DNA of 14,462 bases, from NCBI GenBank assembly GCA_902803455.1, contig CADCQC010000301.1:1-14462 (forward strand), given 5' to 3'. Below are positions 8,324 to 14,462 of the stretch, piece after piece. The notes beneath the pieces were generated by a model. The model did no database searches. It saw nothing but the letters and a program-made list of their open reading frames with translations, and was not told the origin of the DNA. The translations under genes and the position numbers were made by a program. Source of the stretch: an uncultured Prevotellaceae bacterium. Its GTDB lineage: Bacteria; Bacteroidota; Bacteroidia; Bacteroidales; Bacteroidaceae. Position 1 is the first letter of the stretch. Each line of letters starts with the position of its first letter.

Positions 8324-9778
8324 ATGGCAAAGGAATTCATAGTAGCTATTGAATTGGGCTCTACCAAAATCACCGGCATCGCCGGCAAGAAGAGCATGGA
8401 CGGCAGCCTCCAAGTGCTGTCCGTCGTCAGGGAGGATGCCACATCCTGCATCCGCAAGGGTGTGGTCTACAACATCGACAAGACCAGTGCTTGCCTGACC
8501 AGCATCATCAACAAGCTGAAGACAAGTCTCAAGTCTGAAATCTCACAAGTATACGTCGGTATTGGCGGACAGTCCATCCGCAGCGTCCGCAACGTCATTG
8601 TCAAGACATTGCCAGAAGATGCCATCATCACTCAGGACATGATCAATGAACTGATGGACAACAACCGCAGCATGAAGTATCCCGACCTGGAGATCCTTGA
8701 TGCCGCCACCCAAGAGTACAAAGTTGGCACACAATACCAGATTGACCCCGTTGGCATCCAATGCAGCAAACTGGAAGGCAACTTCCTCAACATTCTTTGC
8801 CGCAAGTCGTTCTACCGCAACCTGAACAAGTGTTTTGAGAATGCGAAGATCGCCATTGCAGAGATGTATCTCTCACCCGTGGCTCTTGCCCACAGCGTGC
8901 TCACTGAGGCCGAGAAGCGCAGCGGTTGCCTGCTTGTTGACCTGGGTGCCGACACCACCACCGTATCGGTATACCACAAAAATATCCTCCGTCATCTGGC
9001 AGTGATTCCTCTTGGCAGCAACAACATCACCAAAGACATCGCCTCGCTGCAGATGGAAGAAACCGATGCAGAGAAACTCAAACTCCAATATGCATCTGCC
9101 TTCACAGAGAGCATCGACATCGACCCGACCAAGACCATACCTATCGACAATGAGCGCACCATCCAACAACAGACATTTGTTGAATTGGTGGAAGCCCGTG
9201 TCAACGAGATCATCCAAAACGTATGGAATCAAGTGCCCTATGAGTATAAAGACAAACTCCTTGGCGGTATTATTCTCACAGGTGGTGGCTCCAACATGAA
9301 GGAAATCAAGAAAGCATTCGCTACCGTCACCGACATCCAGAAGATCCGTATTGCCGGCACCGTCATCCAGCGCGTCAACTCCAATGATGAGATCATCAAT
9401 TCTCAAAACGGCACGATGAACACCATTCTTGGTTTGCTTGCCAAAGGCGATATCAACTGCGCCGGTTCCACCATCAGTCCCAAGACAGACCTGTTTGGCG
9501 GCATGACAACAAACGAGTCCTATCAGAAGACCCGCAAGGTGGGTGAGACCGGTCCTGGCGTGGTATTGACAGAGGCAGAGAAGAACCGTATCGAGCAGGA
9601 GCGCATCCGCAAAGAAGAAGAGGAGAAACGCCGCATCCGCTTAGAAGAAGAGGAGAAACGCCGCAAAGAAGAGGAAGAGAGACGCAAAGGCGGTCTCTTT
9701 GGCCGTGCGACCAAATCTTTGAAGGATTTCTACCAAAAGATTGTCTCTGAGGAGACCGACGAAGACGACCATCGCTAA
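8324..9778 (+). CDS. ftsA: cell division protein FtsA
   Basis: FtsA is an actin-like ATPase that ties FtsZ filaments to the membrane and recruits later divisome proteins. From ATG 8324 the product has 484 residues. Actin-fold motifs: phosphate loop 1 IELGSTKITG (9-18), phosphate loop 2 LVDLGADTTTVSV (204-216) and the adenosine site LTGGGSNMKEI (318-328). After about 416 comes a highly charged Glu/Arg/Lys stretch (417-456), predicted helical or coiled coil and built from 10-residue repeats, then a likely amphipathic membrane-targeting helix GGLFGRATKSLKDFYQKI (456-473), then an acidic end EETDEDDHR. An in-frame ATG at 8237 would add 29 residues and overlap ftsQ by 40 bases; I prefer 8324 because FtsA proteins begin a few residues before the IELGSTK loop. 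Confidence 0.95.
   Translation: MAKEFIVAIELGSTKITGIAGKKSMDGSLQVLSVVREDATSCIRKGVVYNIDKTSACLTSIINKLKTSLKSEISQVYVGIGGQSIRSVRNVIVKTLPEDAIITQDMINELMDNNRSMKYPDLEILDAATQEYKVGTQYQIDPVGIQCSKLEGNFLNILCRKSFYRNLNKCFENAKIAIAEMYLSPVALAHSVLTEAEKRSGCLLVDLGADTTTVSVYHKNILRHLAVIPLGSNNITKDIASLQMEETDAEKLKLQYASAFTESIDIDPTKTIPIDNERTIQQQTFVELVEARVNEIIQNVWNQVPYEYKDKLLGGIILTGGGSNMKEIKKAFATVTDIQKIRIAGTVIQRVNSNDEIINSQNGTMNTILGLLAKGDINCAGSTISPKTDLFGGMTTNESYQKTRKVGETGPGVVLTEAEKNRIEQERIRKEEEEKRRIRLEEEEKRRKEEEERRKGGLFGRATKSLKDFYQKIVSEETDEDDHR
9601..9684 (+). repeat. 30-bp tandem repeat in the ftsA linker
   Basis: Bases 9601-9630 and 9631-9660 match at 27 of 30 positions, and 9661-9684 form a partial third copy that is more diverged. 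Being a multiple of three, the unit keeps the frame and codes for RIRKEEEEKR, RIRLEEEEKR and the partial RKEEEERR. It creates the charged linker between the actin-like core and the membrane helix of FtsA. Near-identical DNA copies suggest a fairly recent duplication or slippage. Confidence 0.9.
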
Positions 9779-9826
9779 ACATATTCAGCAACCCATCTAT
9801 TGTAGCAATCAAAAATAAGATAAGAT

Positions 9827-11155
9827 ATGCCAAACAATTATAAACCAGAAGGTCTTGACTTCTCAGACCTGCCAAAAGAGAATTGTATCATCAAGGTCAT
9901 CGGCGTAGGCGGCGGCGGTGGCAATGCTGTCAACCACATGTATCGTGAGGGTATCCACGACGTGACTTTTGTTCTCTGCAACACAGACCGCCAGGCACTC
10001 AACGACTCACCAGTACCCGTACACATCCAACTCGGACAGGAAGGTCTTGGAGCAGGCAACAAACCTGAGCGTGCCCGCAAGGCAGCAGAGGAGAGTGAGG
10101 ATGACATCCGCCAGGAACTCAACGACGGCACCAAGATGTCGTTCATCACTGCCGGCATGGGTGGCGGTACAGGCACCGGTGCAGCACCGGTCATTGCACG
10201 CGTATCAAAGGAGCTTGGCATCCTCACAGTGGGTATCGTCACCATCCCCTTCAGATTTGAAGGTCCCAACAAGATTGACCAGGCTCTTGACGGTGTCGAG
10301 GAAATGGCCAAGCATGTTGATGCCTTGCTCGTCATCAACAATGAGCGTCTTCGTGAGATCTATCCCGATTACTCTGTACTCAATGCCTTTGCCAAGGCCG
10401 ACGATACCCTCAGCATCGCTGCCCGCAGTATCGCTGAGATCATCACTGTACACGGTCTCATCAACTTGGACTTCAACGATGTCCGCACCGTATTGAAAGA
10501 TGGTGGTGTGGCTATCATGAGTACGGGTTATGGCGAAGGAGAAGGACGTGTGAAAGCAGCCATCAACGATGCACTCAACTCACCGCTGCTCAACGACACC
10601 GATGTGTTCAACTCGAAAAAGATCCTCTTGAGCATTACCTTCGCCAACGATAAGGAGACTGGCGGTCTGATGACGGAAGAGATGAATGATGTGAACGACT
10701 TCATGGCACAGTTTGGCGATGACTTCGAGATCAAATGGGGTCTTGCCGTAGATCCCGACCTGGGCAAGAAAGTCAAGGTGACCATCCTCGCTACCGGCTT
10801 CGGTATCGAGAATGTCGACGGCATGAACAGCCACATCAAGAAGCACAACCAGACTGATCCCAAGCATCTTCAGGAATTGGAAGACCGCCGTGCTGAAAAG
10901 GAGGATCGCCGTCGCCGTTACTACAACGAGACGAACCAGACCCCACACAAGCGCCGTCCGCATATGTTTGTCTTCAAACAAGATGATCTCGACAATGAAG
11001 ATGTCATCCTTGCCGTGGAGAGCACACCAACCTACCGTCGCTCACGCACACAACTGGACGATATCTATCACCTGGCAGCAGGCGACAGCAACGACGGCAA
11101 CGACGGCAATGAGGACAGCAGCAACCAGGGCAGCACATCCAAAATCGTTTTCTAA
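9827..11155 (+). CDS. ftsZ: cell division protein FtsZ
   Basis: FtsZ is the tubulin-like GTPase that forms the Z-ring. The 442-residue product has the GTP-binding loop GVGGGGGNAVNHM (26-38), the tubulin signature GGGTGTG (112-118) and the T7 synergy loop NLDFNDVR (213-220) whose acidic residues complete the GTP site of the neighbouring subunit. The globular part ends near 326. A variable linker follows (Arg/Lys/Glu-rich at 350-377), then STPTYRRSR (399-407), which resembles the usual C-terminal peptide that binds FtsA, and then a further 35 residues with a Gly/Asn/Asp/Ser-rich run ending SKIVF. The loop after the first glycine box reads GAGNKPERARKAA, a variant of the E. coli GAGANPEVGR. It lies 48 bases after ftsA and no separate promoter is visible. 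Confidence 0.97.
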   Translation: MPNNYKPEGLDFSDLPKENCIIKVIGVGGGGGNAVNHMYREGIHDVTFVLCNTDRQALNDSPVPVHIQLGQEGLGAGNKPERARKAAEESEDDIRQELNDGTKMSFITAGMGGGTGTGAAPVIARVSKELGILTVGIVTIPFRFEGPNKIDQALDGVEEMAKHVDALLVINNERLREIYPDYSVLNAFAKADDTLSIAARSIAEIITVHGLINLDFNDVRTVLKDGGVAIMSTGYGEGEGRVKAAINDALNSPLLNDTDVFNSKKILLSITFANDKETGGLMTEEMNDVNDFMAQFGDDFEIKWGLAVDPDLGKKVKVTILATGFGIENVDGMNSHIKKHNQTDPKHLQELEDRRAEKEDRRRRYYNETNQTPHKRRPHMFVFKQDDLDNEDVILAVESTPTYRRSRTQLDDIYHLAAGDSNDGNDGNEDSSNQGSTSKIVF

Positions 11156-11167
11156 ACACCATACGTC

Positions 11168-11617
11168 ATGACACTTTTCGATCAAATCAGCGAAGACATC
11201 AAGTCGGCCATGAAGGCCCGCGACAAAGTGAGACTGGAAACCCTGCGCAACATCAAGAAAGTGTTTCTGGAAGCAAAAACCGCTCCTGGTGCCAACGATA
11301 CCCTCGAAGACGCCGATGCGCTCAAGATCATCCAGAAATTGGCGAAACAAGGCCGTGAGTCAGCAGCCACATTTGCTGAGAAAGGCCGTCAAGACCTGGC
11401 TGATGGCGAATTGGCTCAAGTTGCCGTCATCGAAAGTTACCTGCCCCAGCAACTATCCGAAGAGGAGATTGCTGTTGCCGTAAAGGAAATTATCCAGCAG
11501 ACCAATGCCTCGGGCATGAAAGACATGGGCAAGGTGATGGGCATCGCCAGCAAACAGTTGGCAGGCAAGGCCGATGGCCGTGCTATCTCAACGGTGGTGA
11601 AGCGACTTCTGGCGTGA
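11168..11617 (+). CDS. GatB/YqeY domain-containing protein
   Basis: The 149-residue product is a stand-alone YqeY protein, related to the tail domain of the GatB subunit of tRNA-dependent amidotransferase. Visible family marks are MTLFDQISEDIKSAMKARDK at the N-terminus, ESYLPQQLSEEEI (89-101), GMKDMGKVMG (116-125) and KADGRAISTVVKRLL at the end. It is mostly helical and has no signal peptide or membrane segment. The GatB tail domain contacts tRNA, but no function is established for the free protein, and it lacks the catalytic part. It starts 12 bases after ftsZ and is likely the last gene of that transcript. Its stop codon lies at the apex of a 9-bp hairpin. Confidence 0.93.
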   Translation: MTLFDQISEDIKSAMKARDKVRLETLRNIKKVFLEAKTAPGANDTLEDADALKIIQKLAKQGRESAATFAEKGRQDLADGELAQVAVIESYLPQQLSEEEIAVAVKEIIQQTNASGMKDMGKVMGIASKQLAGKADGRAISTVVKRLLA

Positions 11618-11631
11618 CTATTCGCCAGAAG
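11606..11631. terminator. hairpin shared by yqeY-like gene and recO
   Basis: CTTCTGGCG at 11606-11614 and CGCCAGAAG at 11623-11631 pair perfectly over 9 bp with an 8-base loop. The first three loop bases are the TGA stop of the + strand gene. The recO stop on the other strand is at 11637-11639, so the same hairpin forms right after it. No U-run follows on either strand, so strength is uncertain; a bidirectional terminator between convergent genes is the simplest reading. Confidence 0.65.
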
Positions 11632-11636
11632 ACCAC

Positions 11637-12362
11637 TCAACAGAACAACGTCTTCAGTACGTCAAGCGACTTGAGCTGGGGAAATCCTGGCACATGCAGC
11701 CTGTAATATTCCAAGATCACCTCTGTGCAACGATTGCGCTCCACGCGCGACATTGCACAGAGGTGCATGGTTTTATAGTTGAGGCGCAACAGGAGGGATA
11801 TTTTTCCTGCCTCCTCCGGTATCAGAAAATGAGCATGATCAGGAATCCGGTCTGTAAAGCATCCGTTGATCAAGTCAAAATACCCGCCCTCATTGGCTTG
11901 CTCAACATTTGGGAAAAAACCAATGAATCTGGAGAGCCTCATCATAAAAACCAGATGAAAATTAGAAAAATCACGCTCCACGCCATCAAGCCATTGCATG
12001 CTGAAGGTAACGAATTGGAAAAGAGCCTCGTTATCATGTTCATCCCTTGTGGCATGACAGAGAAACTCGGCAAGGAAAAGTCCGATCGACAATTTGTAGG
12101 GATGGAGCGCCAATGACGATAACGGAAGCCATATATGAATGTCACGCAGCCGCTGGAGTGATGCCTTGACACGATAGTCGAAATCCATATCCACCAATGT
12201 AAGCGGCATAAAATATTGCTTACGCATCTTTCCCTTCTGCGACTTCGACAATCTCACCAAAAATGACACCCTGCCCACCTTCTCGGTGAGCATATCCACA
12301 ATGAGTGACCCTTCTCCATATTTCACAGACCTGAGCACAAGTCCCTTAGTTTTCGTCATCAT
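11637..12362 (-). CDS. recO: DNA repair protein RecO
   Basis: RecO works with RecF and RecR in recombinational repair, loading RecA on SSB-coated single-stranded DNA. The 241-residue product matches the family length (242 in E. coli). The N-terminal OB-fold is recognisable from TKTKGLVLRSVKYGEGSLIV through GRVSFLV (30-36), followed by a helical C-terminal part. I see no CxxC pairs of the zinc-binding kind present in some RecO proteins. The gene begins with two consecutive ATG codons (12360-12362 and 12357-12359), and either could be used. It points against all its neighbours, converging with the GatB/YqeY-domain gene and diverging from tRNA-Glu. Recognition rests on the N-terminal pattern, as this family is poorly conserved. 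Confidence 0.9.
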   Translation of the reverse strand: MMTKTKGLVLRSVKYGEGSLIVDMLTEKVGRVSFLVRLSKSQKGKMRKQYFMPLTLVDMDFDYRVKASLQRLRDIHIWLPLSSLALHPYKLSIGLFLAEFLCHATRDEHDNEALFQFVTFSMQWLDGVERDFSNFHLVFMMRLSRFIGFFPNVEQANEGGYFDLINGCFTDRIPDHAHFLIPEEAGKISLLLRLNYKTMHLCAMSRVERNRCTEVILEYYRLHVPGFPQLKSLDVLKTLFC

Positions 12363-12367
12363 GGGTA

Positions 12368-12399
12368 TAAAAGTACGTCAAAAAGAGGAAAGAAGCAAC
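12368..12399 (-). promoter_or_regulatory. possible recO promoter
   Basis: Read on the minus strand, GTTG (TTG at 12398-12396) is followed by 20 bases and TACTTTTA at 12375-12368, which matches the Bacteroidetes -7 box TAnnTTTG at all but the last base. Only 5 bases separate it from the first ATG of recO, so the transcript would be leaderless or nearly so. Another start further upstream in the 146-base divergent region cannot be excluded. Confidence 0.45.
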
Positions 12400-12456
12400 A
12401 CAATTAAATAAAAAAATGTAAAAATGGCCTCTATCGACAAAAAAACTTCAAGAAAA

Positions 12457-12489
12457 TTTGGATGAATGGTAAAAAAGCAATACCTTTGC
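12457..12489 (+). promoter_or_regulatory. Bacteroidetes-type promoter for tRNA-Glu and rpsT
   Basis: TTTG at 12457-12460, 20 bases, then TACCTTTG at 12481-12488 followed by C. Both boxes match the Bacteroidetes consensus without mismatch and the spacing is in the accepted 19-21 range. The tRNA starts at 12509, leaving roughly 15 bases of 5' leader for RNase P to remove. It is the best promoter in the window, which fits a gene for stable RNA. Confidence 0.85.
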
Positions 12490-12508
12490 ATCCGCAAATT
12501 AAGTCAAC

Positions 12509-12580
12509 GGTCCATTCGTCTATCGGTTAGGACAAGAGATTTTCATTCTCTAAAGAGGAGTTCGACTCTCCTATGGACTA
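12509..12580 (+). tRNA. tRNA-Glu (anticodon UUC)
   Basis: The 72-base sequence folds as a full cloverleaf. The acceptor arm GGTCCAT pairs with ATGGACT (one G-U at the end), and the D stem is GTC/GAC around a loop containing GGTTAG. The anticodon stem is AGAGA/TCTCT with loop TTTTCAT, giving anticodon TTC for GAA/GAG Glu codons, and the T stem is AGGAG/CTCCT with loop TTCGACT. The discriminator base is A and the following bases are CAA, so the CCA end is not encoded and must be added by the CCA-adding enzyme. rpsT follows after 32 A-rich bases. Confidence 0.96.
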
Positions 12581-12612
12581 CAAATACAACAAAAAATAAC
12601 AACAAAATAAAG

Positions 12613-12864
12613 ATGGCAAATCATAAATCATCACTCAAGAGAATCCGCCAAGACAAGAAAAGGCAACTTCACAACAAGTATTACGCCAAGACAATGCGTA
12701 ATGCCGTTCGCAAATTGCGTGCCATGACGAACAAGGAAGAGGCTGAGAAGCTTTATCCCAGTGTACAGAAAATGCTCGACAAGCTGGCCAAGACTAATAT
12801 TATCCACAAGAACAAGGCCGCTAATCTGAAGTCAAGCCTCTCACGCCAGATTAACCGCATGTAA
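12613..12864 (+). CDS. rpsT: 30S ribosomal protein S20
   Basis: S20 is a small, very basic, helical primary-binding protein of the 30S subunit that contacts 16S rRNA. The 83-residue product begins MANHKSSLKRIRQDKKR and continues with YYAKTMRNAVRKL, close to the pattern of S20 proteins (87 residues in E. coli), and ends LKSSLSRQINRM. The start is ATG 12613. The same frame stays open back to 12466, but that extension runs through the tRNA gene and the promoter, so it is not coding. No Shine-Dalgarno sequence is visible; the leader is A-rich (AACAACAAAATAAAG). With only 32 bases after the tRNA, no promoter in between and a strong hairpin 18 bases after the stop, it is likely made from the tRNA promoter. 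Confidence 0.96.
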   Translation: MANHKSSLKRIRQDKKRQLHNKYYAKTMRNAVRKLRAMTNKEEAEKLYPSVQKMLDKLAKTNIIHKNKAANLKSSLSRQINRM

Positions 12865-12882
12865 TCAAGGCGAAAAGATATT

Positions 12883-12914
12883 GAAAGGGCTGCGAATAAC
12901 TTCGCAGCCCTTTC
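12883..12914 (+). terminator. intrinsic-type terminator hairpin after rpsT
   Basis: GAAAGGGCTGCGAA (12883-12896) and TTCGCAGCCCTTTC (12901-12914) are perfect inverted repeats of 14 bp around the 4-base loop TAAC. It begins 18 bases after the rpsT stop and should end the tRNA-Glu/rpsT transcript before the gyrB promoter. The bases after it (GCATTT) form only a weak U-tract. Confidence 0.85.
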
Positions 12915-12955
12915 GCATTTGGTCTTTCTGGCCCTTTGTCAACCGCATTGTCAAG

Positions 12956-12979
12956 CCTTTTGCAATACATATCAAAAGG
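12956..12979. repeat. short inverted repeat upstream of gyrB
   Basis: CCTTTTG at 12956-12962 and CAAAAGG at 12973-12979 form a perfect 7-bp inverted repeat with a 10-base AT-rich spacer. It lies about 45 bases upstream of the gyrB -33 region. A weak secondary hairpin or a binding site for a dimeric regulator would both fit; I cannot tell which, and chance is possible. Confidence 0.4.
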
Positions 12980-13022
12980 TGTCTGACAGAGCCTGTTTTT
13001 TATGTTTTTTTACTTGAAAAGA

Positions 13023-13055
13023 TTTCTGATTATCCTTTTTTTTTGGTACTTTTGC
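13023..13055 (+). promoter_or_regulatory. Bacteroidetes-type promoter for gyrB
   Basis: TTTC at 13023-13026 (3 of 4 to the -33 box), 20 bases, then TACTTTTG at 13047-13054 followed by C, a full match to the -7 box. Transcription should start a few bases downstream and give about 20 bases of AT-rich leader before the gyrB ATG at 13079. The spacer contains a run of nine T residues. Confidence 0.75.
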
Positions 13056-13078
13056 ACATTAATAATCAAGGAATAAAA

Positions 13079-14462
13079 ATGTCAGAAATACTCAATCCAG
13101 AAAGCAATTATTCAGCAAAAAATATTCAAGTTCTCGAAGGTCTGGAAGCTGTCAGAAAGCGTCCTGCCATGTATATCGGCGACATCAGTGAGAAAGGTCT
13201 CCACCACTTGGTCAACGAGACTGTAGACAACTCTATCGACGAGGCCATGGCTGGCTTCTGCACCCATATCGAGGTAACCATCAACGAAGACAATTCCATC
13301 ACGGTACAGGACAATGGCCGTGGTATTCCTGTTGATGAACACAAGAAATTGCACAAGTCGGCTCTTGAGGTAGTGATGACAGTGCTCCACGCTGGAGGCA
13401 AATTCGACAAAGGTTCCTACAAGGTGAGTGGCGGTCTGCATGGTGTCGGTGTGAGTTGCGTCAATGCGCTCTCAGCACACATGAAGTCACAAGTCTTCAG
13501 GGATGGCAAGATCTATCAGCAAGAATATGAGAAAGGCCATCCCCTTTATCCCGTGAAGGTTGTGGGAGAAACCGACAAACAAGGAACACGCCAGCAATTC
13601 TGGCCCGACGCCACCATCTTCACCACCACCACCTACCAATATGACATCATCGCCCGCAGGATGCGTGAACTGGCCTACCTGAATGCCGGCATCACCATCA
13701 TTCTGACCGACATGCGCCCGGATGAAAACGGGAAAACCCGGCAAGAAGTTTTTCATGCCAAGGAAGGTCTCAAGGAGTTTGTCAGGTTTATCGACCGTCA
13801 CCGCACCCATCTCTTCGACGATGTGATTTATCTGAAAACAGAAAAGCAAGGGATTCCCATTGAAGTAGCAGTGATGTACAACACTGACTATTCGGAGAAC
13901 ATCCACTCTTATGTCAACAATATCAATACGATAGAAGGCGGTACTCACCTGCAGGGCTTCCGTGTGGCGCTCACCCGCACACTGAAGAAATACGCAGACA
14001 ATGATCCTGTCATCTCAAAACAGATAGAGAAAGCCAAGATAGAGATCACGGGTGAAGATTTCCGTGAAGGACTTACTGCCGTCATCTCCATCAAGGTGGC
14101 AGAACCGCAATTTGAGGGTCAGACGAAGACAAAACTTGGCAACAGCGAGGTGGCCGGTGCCGTACAACAGGCTGTCGGTGAAGCCCTTGCCATCTATCTG
14201 GAGGAGCATCCGAAAGAAGCCAAGCAGATCTGCGACAAAGTGGTGCTGGCCGCCACGGCACGTATCGCTGCCCGCAAGGCCCGCGAGAGTGTACAGCGCA
14301 AGAGCGTGATGTCTGGCGGCGGTCTACCCGGAAAATTGGCAGACTGTTCCAACAAAGACCCGAAAGACTGTGAAATCTTCCTTGTGGAGGGTGACTCTGC
14401 TGGCGGTTCTGCCAAACAAGGCCGCGACCGCTATACACAAGCCATTCTGCCTTTGCGCGGAA
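13079..14462 (+). CDS. gyrB: DNA gyrase subunit B (5' part)
   Basis: GyrB is the ATPase subunit of the A2B2 gyrase that introduces negative supercoils. The first 461 codons of about 650 are present and the frame is open to the right edge. The GHKL ATPase region has VNETVDNSIDE (45-55), DNGRGIP (78-84) and SGGLHGVGVSCVNALS (117-132), after the typical opening VRKRPAMYIG (25-34). The transducer domain follows, and the Toprim motif begins EGDSAGGSAKQGRDR, with Glu437 the expected metal-binding and catalytic residue, then QAILPLRG at the edge. The N-terminus and overall match favour GyrB over the paralogue ParE. ATG 13079 is preceded by a promoter and an A-rich leader (GGAATAAAA). Confidence 0.96.
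   Translation, partial: MSEILNPESNYSAKNIQVLEGLEAVRKRPAMYIGDISEKGLHHLVNETVDNSIDEAMAGFCTHIEVTINEDNSITVQDNGRGIPVDEHKKLHKSALEVVMTVLHAGGKFDKGSYKVSGGLHGVGVSCVNALSAHMKSQVFRDGKIYQQEYEKGHPLYPVKVVGETDKQGTRQQFWPDATIFTTTTYQYDIIARRMRELAYLNAGITIILTDMRPDENGKTRQEVFHAKEGLKEFVRFIDRHRTHLFDDVIYLKTEKQGIPIEVAVMYNTDYSENIHSYVNNINTIEGGTHLQGFRVALTRTLKKYADNDPVISKQIEKAKIEITGEDFREGLTAVISIKVAEPQFEGQTKTKLGNSEVAGAVQQAVGEALAIYLEEHPKEAKQICDKVVLAATARIAARKARESVQRKSVMSGGGLPGKLADCSNKDPKDCEIFLVEGDSAGGSAKQGRDRYTQAILPLRG

Noticed and set aside
11694..12116. A 140-codon + strand frame opposite recO
   Set aside because: recO on the minus strand covers it and is recognisable; this frame has no motif or leader.
12424..12465. A 13-codon frame (MASIDKKTSRKFG) before tRNA-Glu
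   Set aside because: It contains the -33 box of the tRNA promoter and has no promoter of its own; too short to support.
12466..12612. N-terminal extension of rpsT with ATG at 12466
   Set aside because: It runs through the -7 box and the complete tRNA-Glu gene, so it cannot be coding; MANHKSSLKR at 12613 is the standard S20 start.
1..14462. Search for mobile elements, CRISPR arrays, phage genes, toxin-antitoxin pairs or a novel system
   Set aside because: All coding capacity is taken by conserved wall, division, repair, translation and topology genes in the order expected for Bacteroidales. No direct-repeat arrays, transposase motifs or compositional breaks were seen.

Overview
The window is a chromosomal segment of a Bacteroidetes bacterium, most likely order Bacteroidales and probably a Prevotella-like genus. 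Three things point there: the gene order, close promoter matches to the Bacteroidetes form (TTTG, about 20 bases, TAnnTTTG) in place of E. coli-type boxes, and A-rich leaders without clear Shine-Dalgarno sequences. The genus is an inference from remembered protein sequences, not from a search.

Positions 2-11155 hold the distal part of a division and cell wall (dcw) cluster, all on the + strand: murE (5' end cut off), mraY, murD, ftsW, murG, murC, ftsQ, ftsA, ftsZ. Five of these (murE, mraY, murD, murG, murC) perform cytoplasmic or membrane steps from UDP-MurNAc to lipid II. FtsW is the septal glycan polymerase, and FtsQ, FtsA and FtsZ form the divisome core. The MurE motif DNPR indicates meso-diaminopimelate peptidoglycan. 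Most junctions are tight (0 to 48 bases); the exception is 98 bases before murD. A good promoter lies just before murG, so the cluster probably has at least one internal transcription start. murF, ddl and murB, which occur in the proteobacterial version, are absent between these genes.

Positions 11168-11617 hold a GatB/YqeY-domain gene that follows ftsZ on the same strand. recO (11637-12362) is on the opposite strand and converges with it; one 9-bp hairpin between them can serve as terminator for both. A 146-base divergent region carries a possible recO promoter and a very good promoter for tRNA-Glu(UUC). The tRNA is followed 32 bases later by rpsT (ribosomal protein S20), apparently in the same transcript, which ends at a perfect 14-bp hairpin. 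gyrB starts at 13079 behind its own promoter and runs off the right edge.

There is no gap over 300 bases without a gene. I see no mobile element, CRISPR array, phage gene or foreign-looking island. The window is an ordinary conserved core region and I found no new biological system. The points worth a second look are lineage-specific variations: an altered His motif and enlarged loops in MraY, a cytoplasmic insertion in FtsW, a tandem-repeat charged linker in FtsA, a tail beyond the usual C-terminal peptide of FtsZ, the internal murG promoter, and a possibly leaderless recO mRNA.
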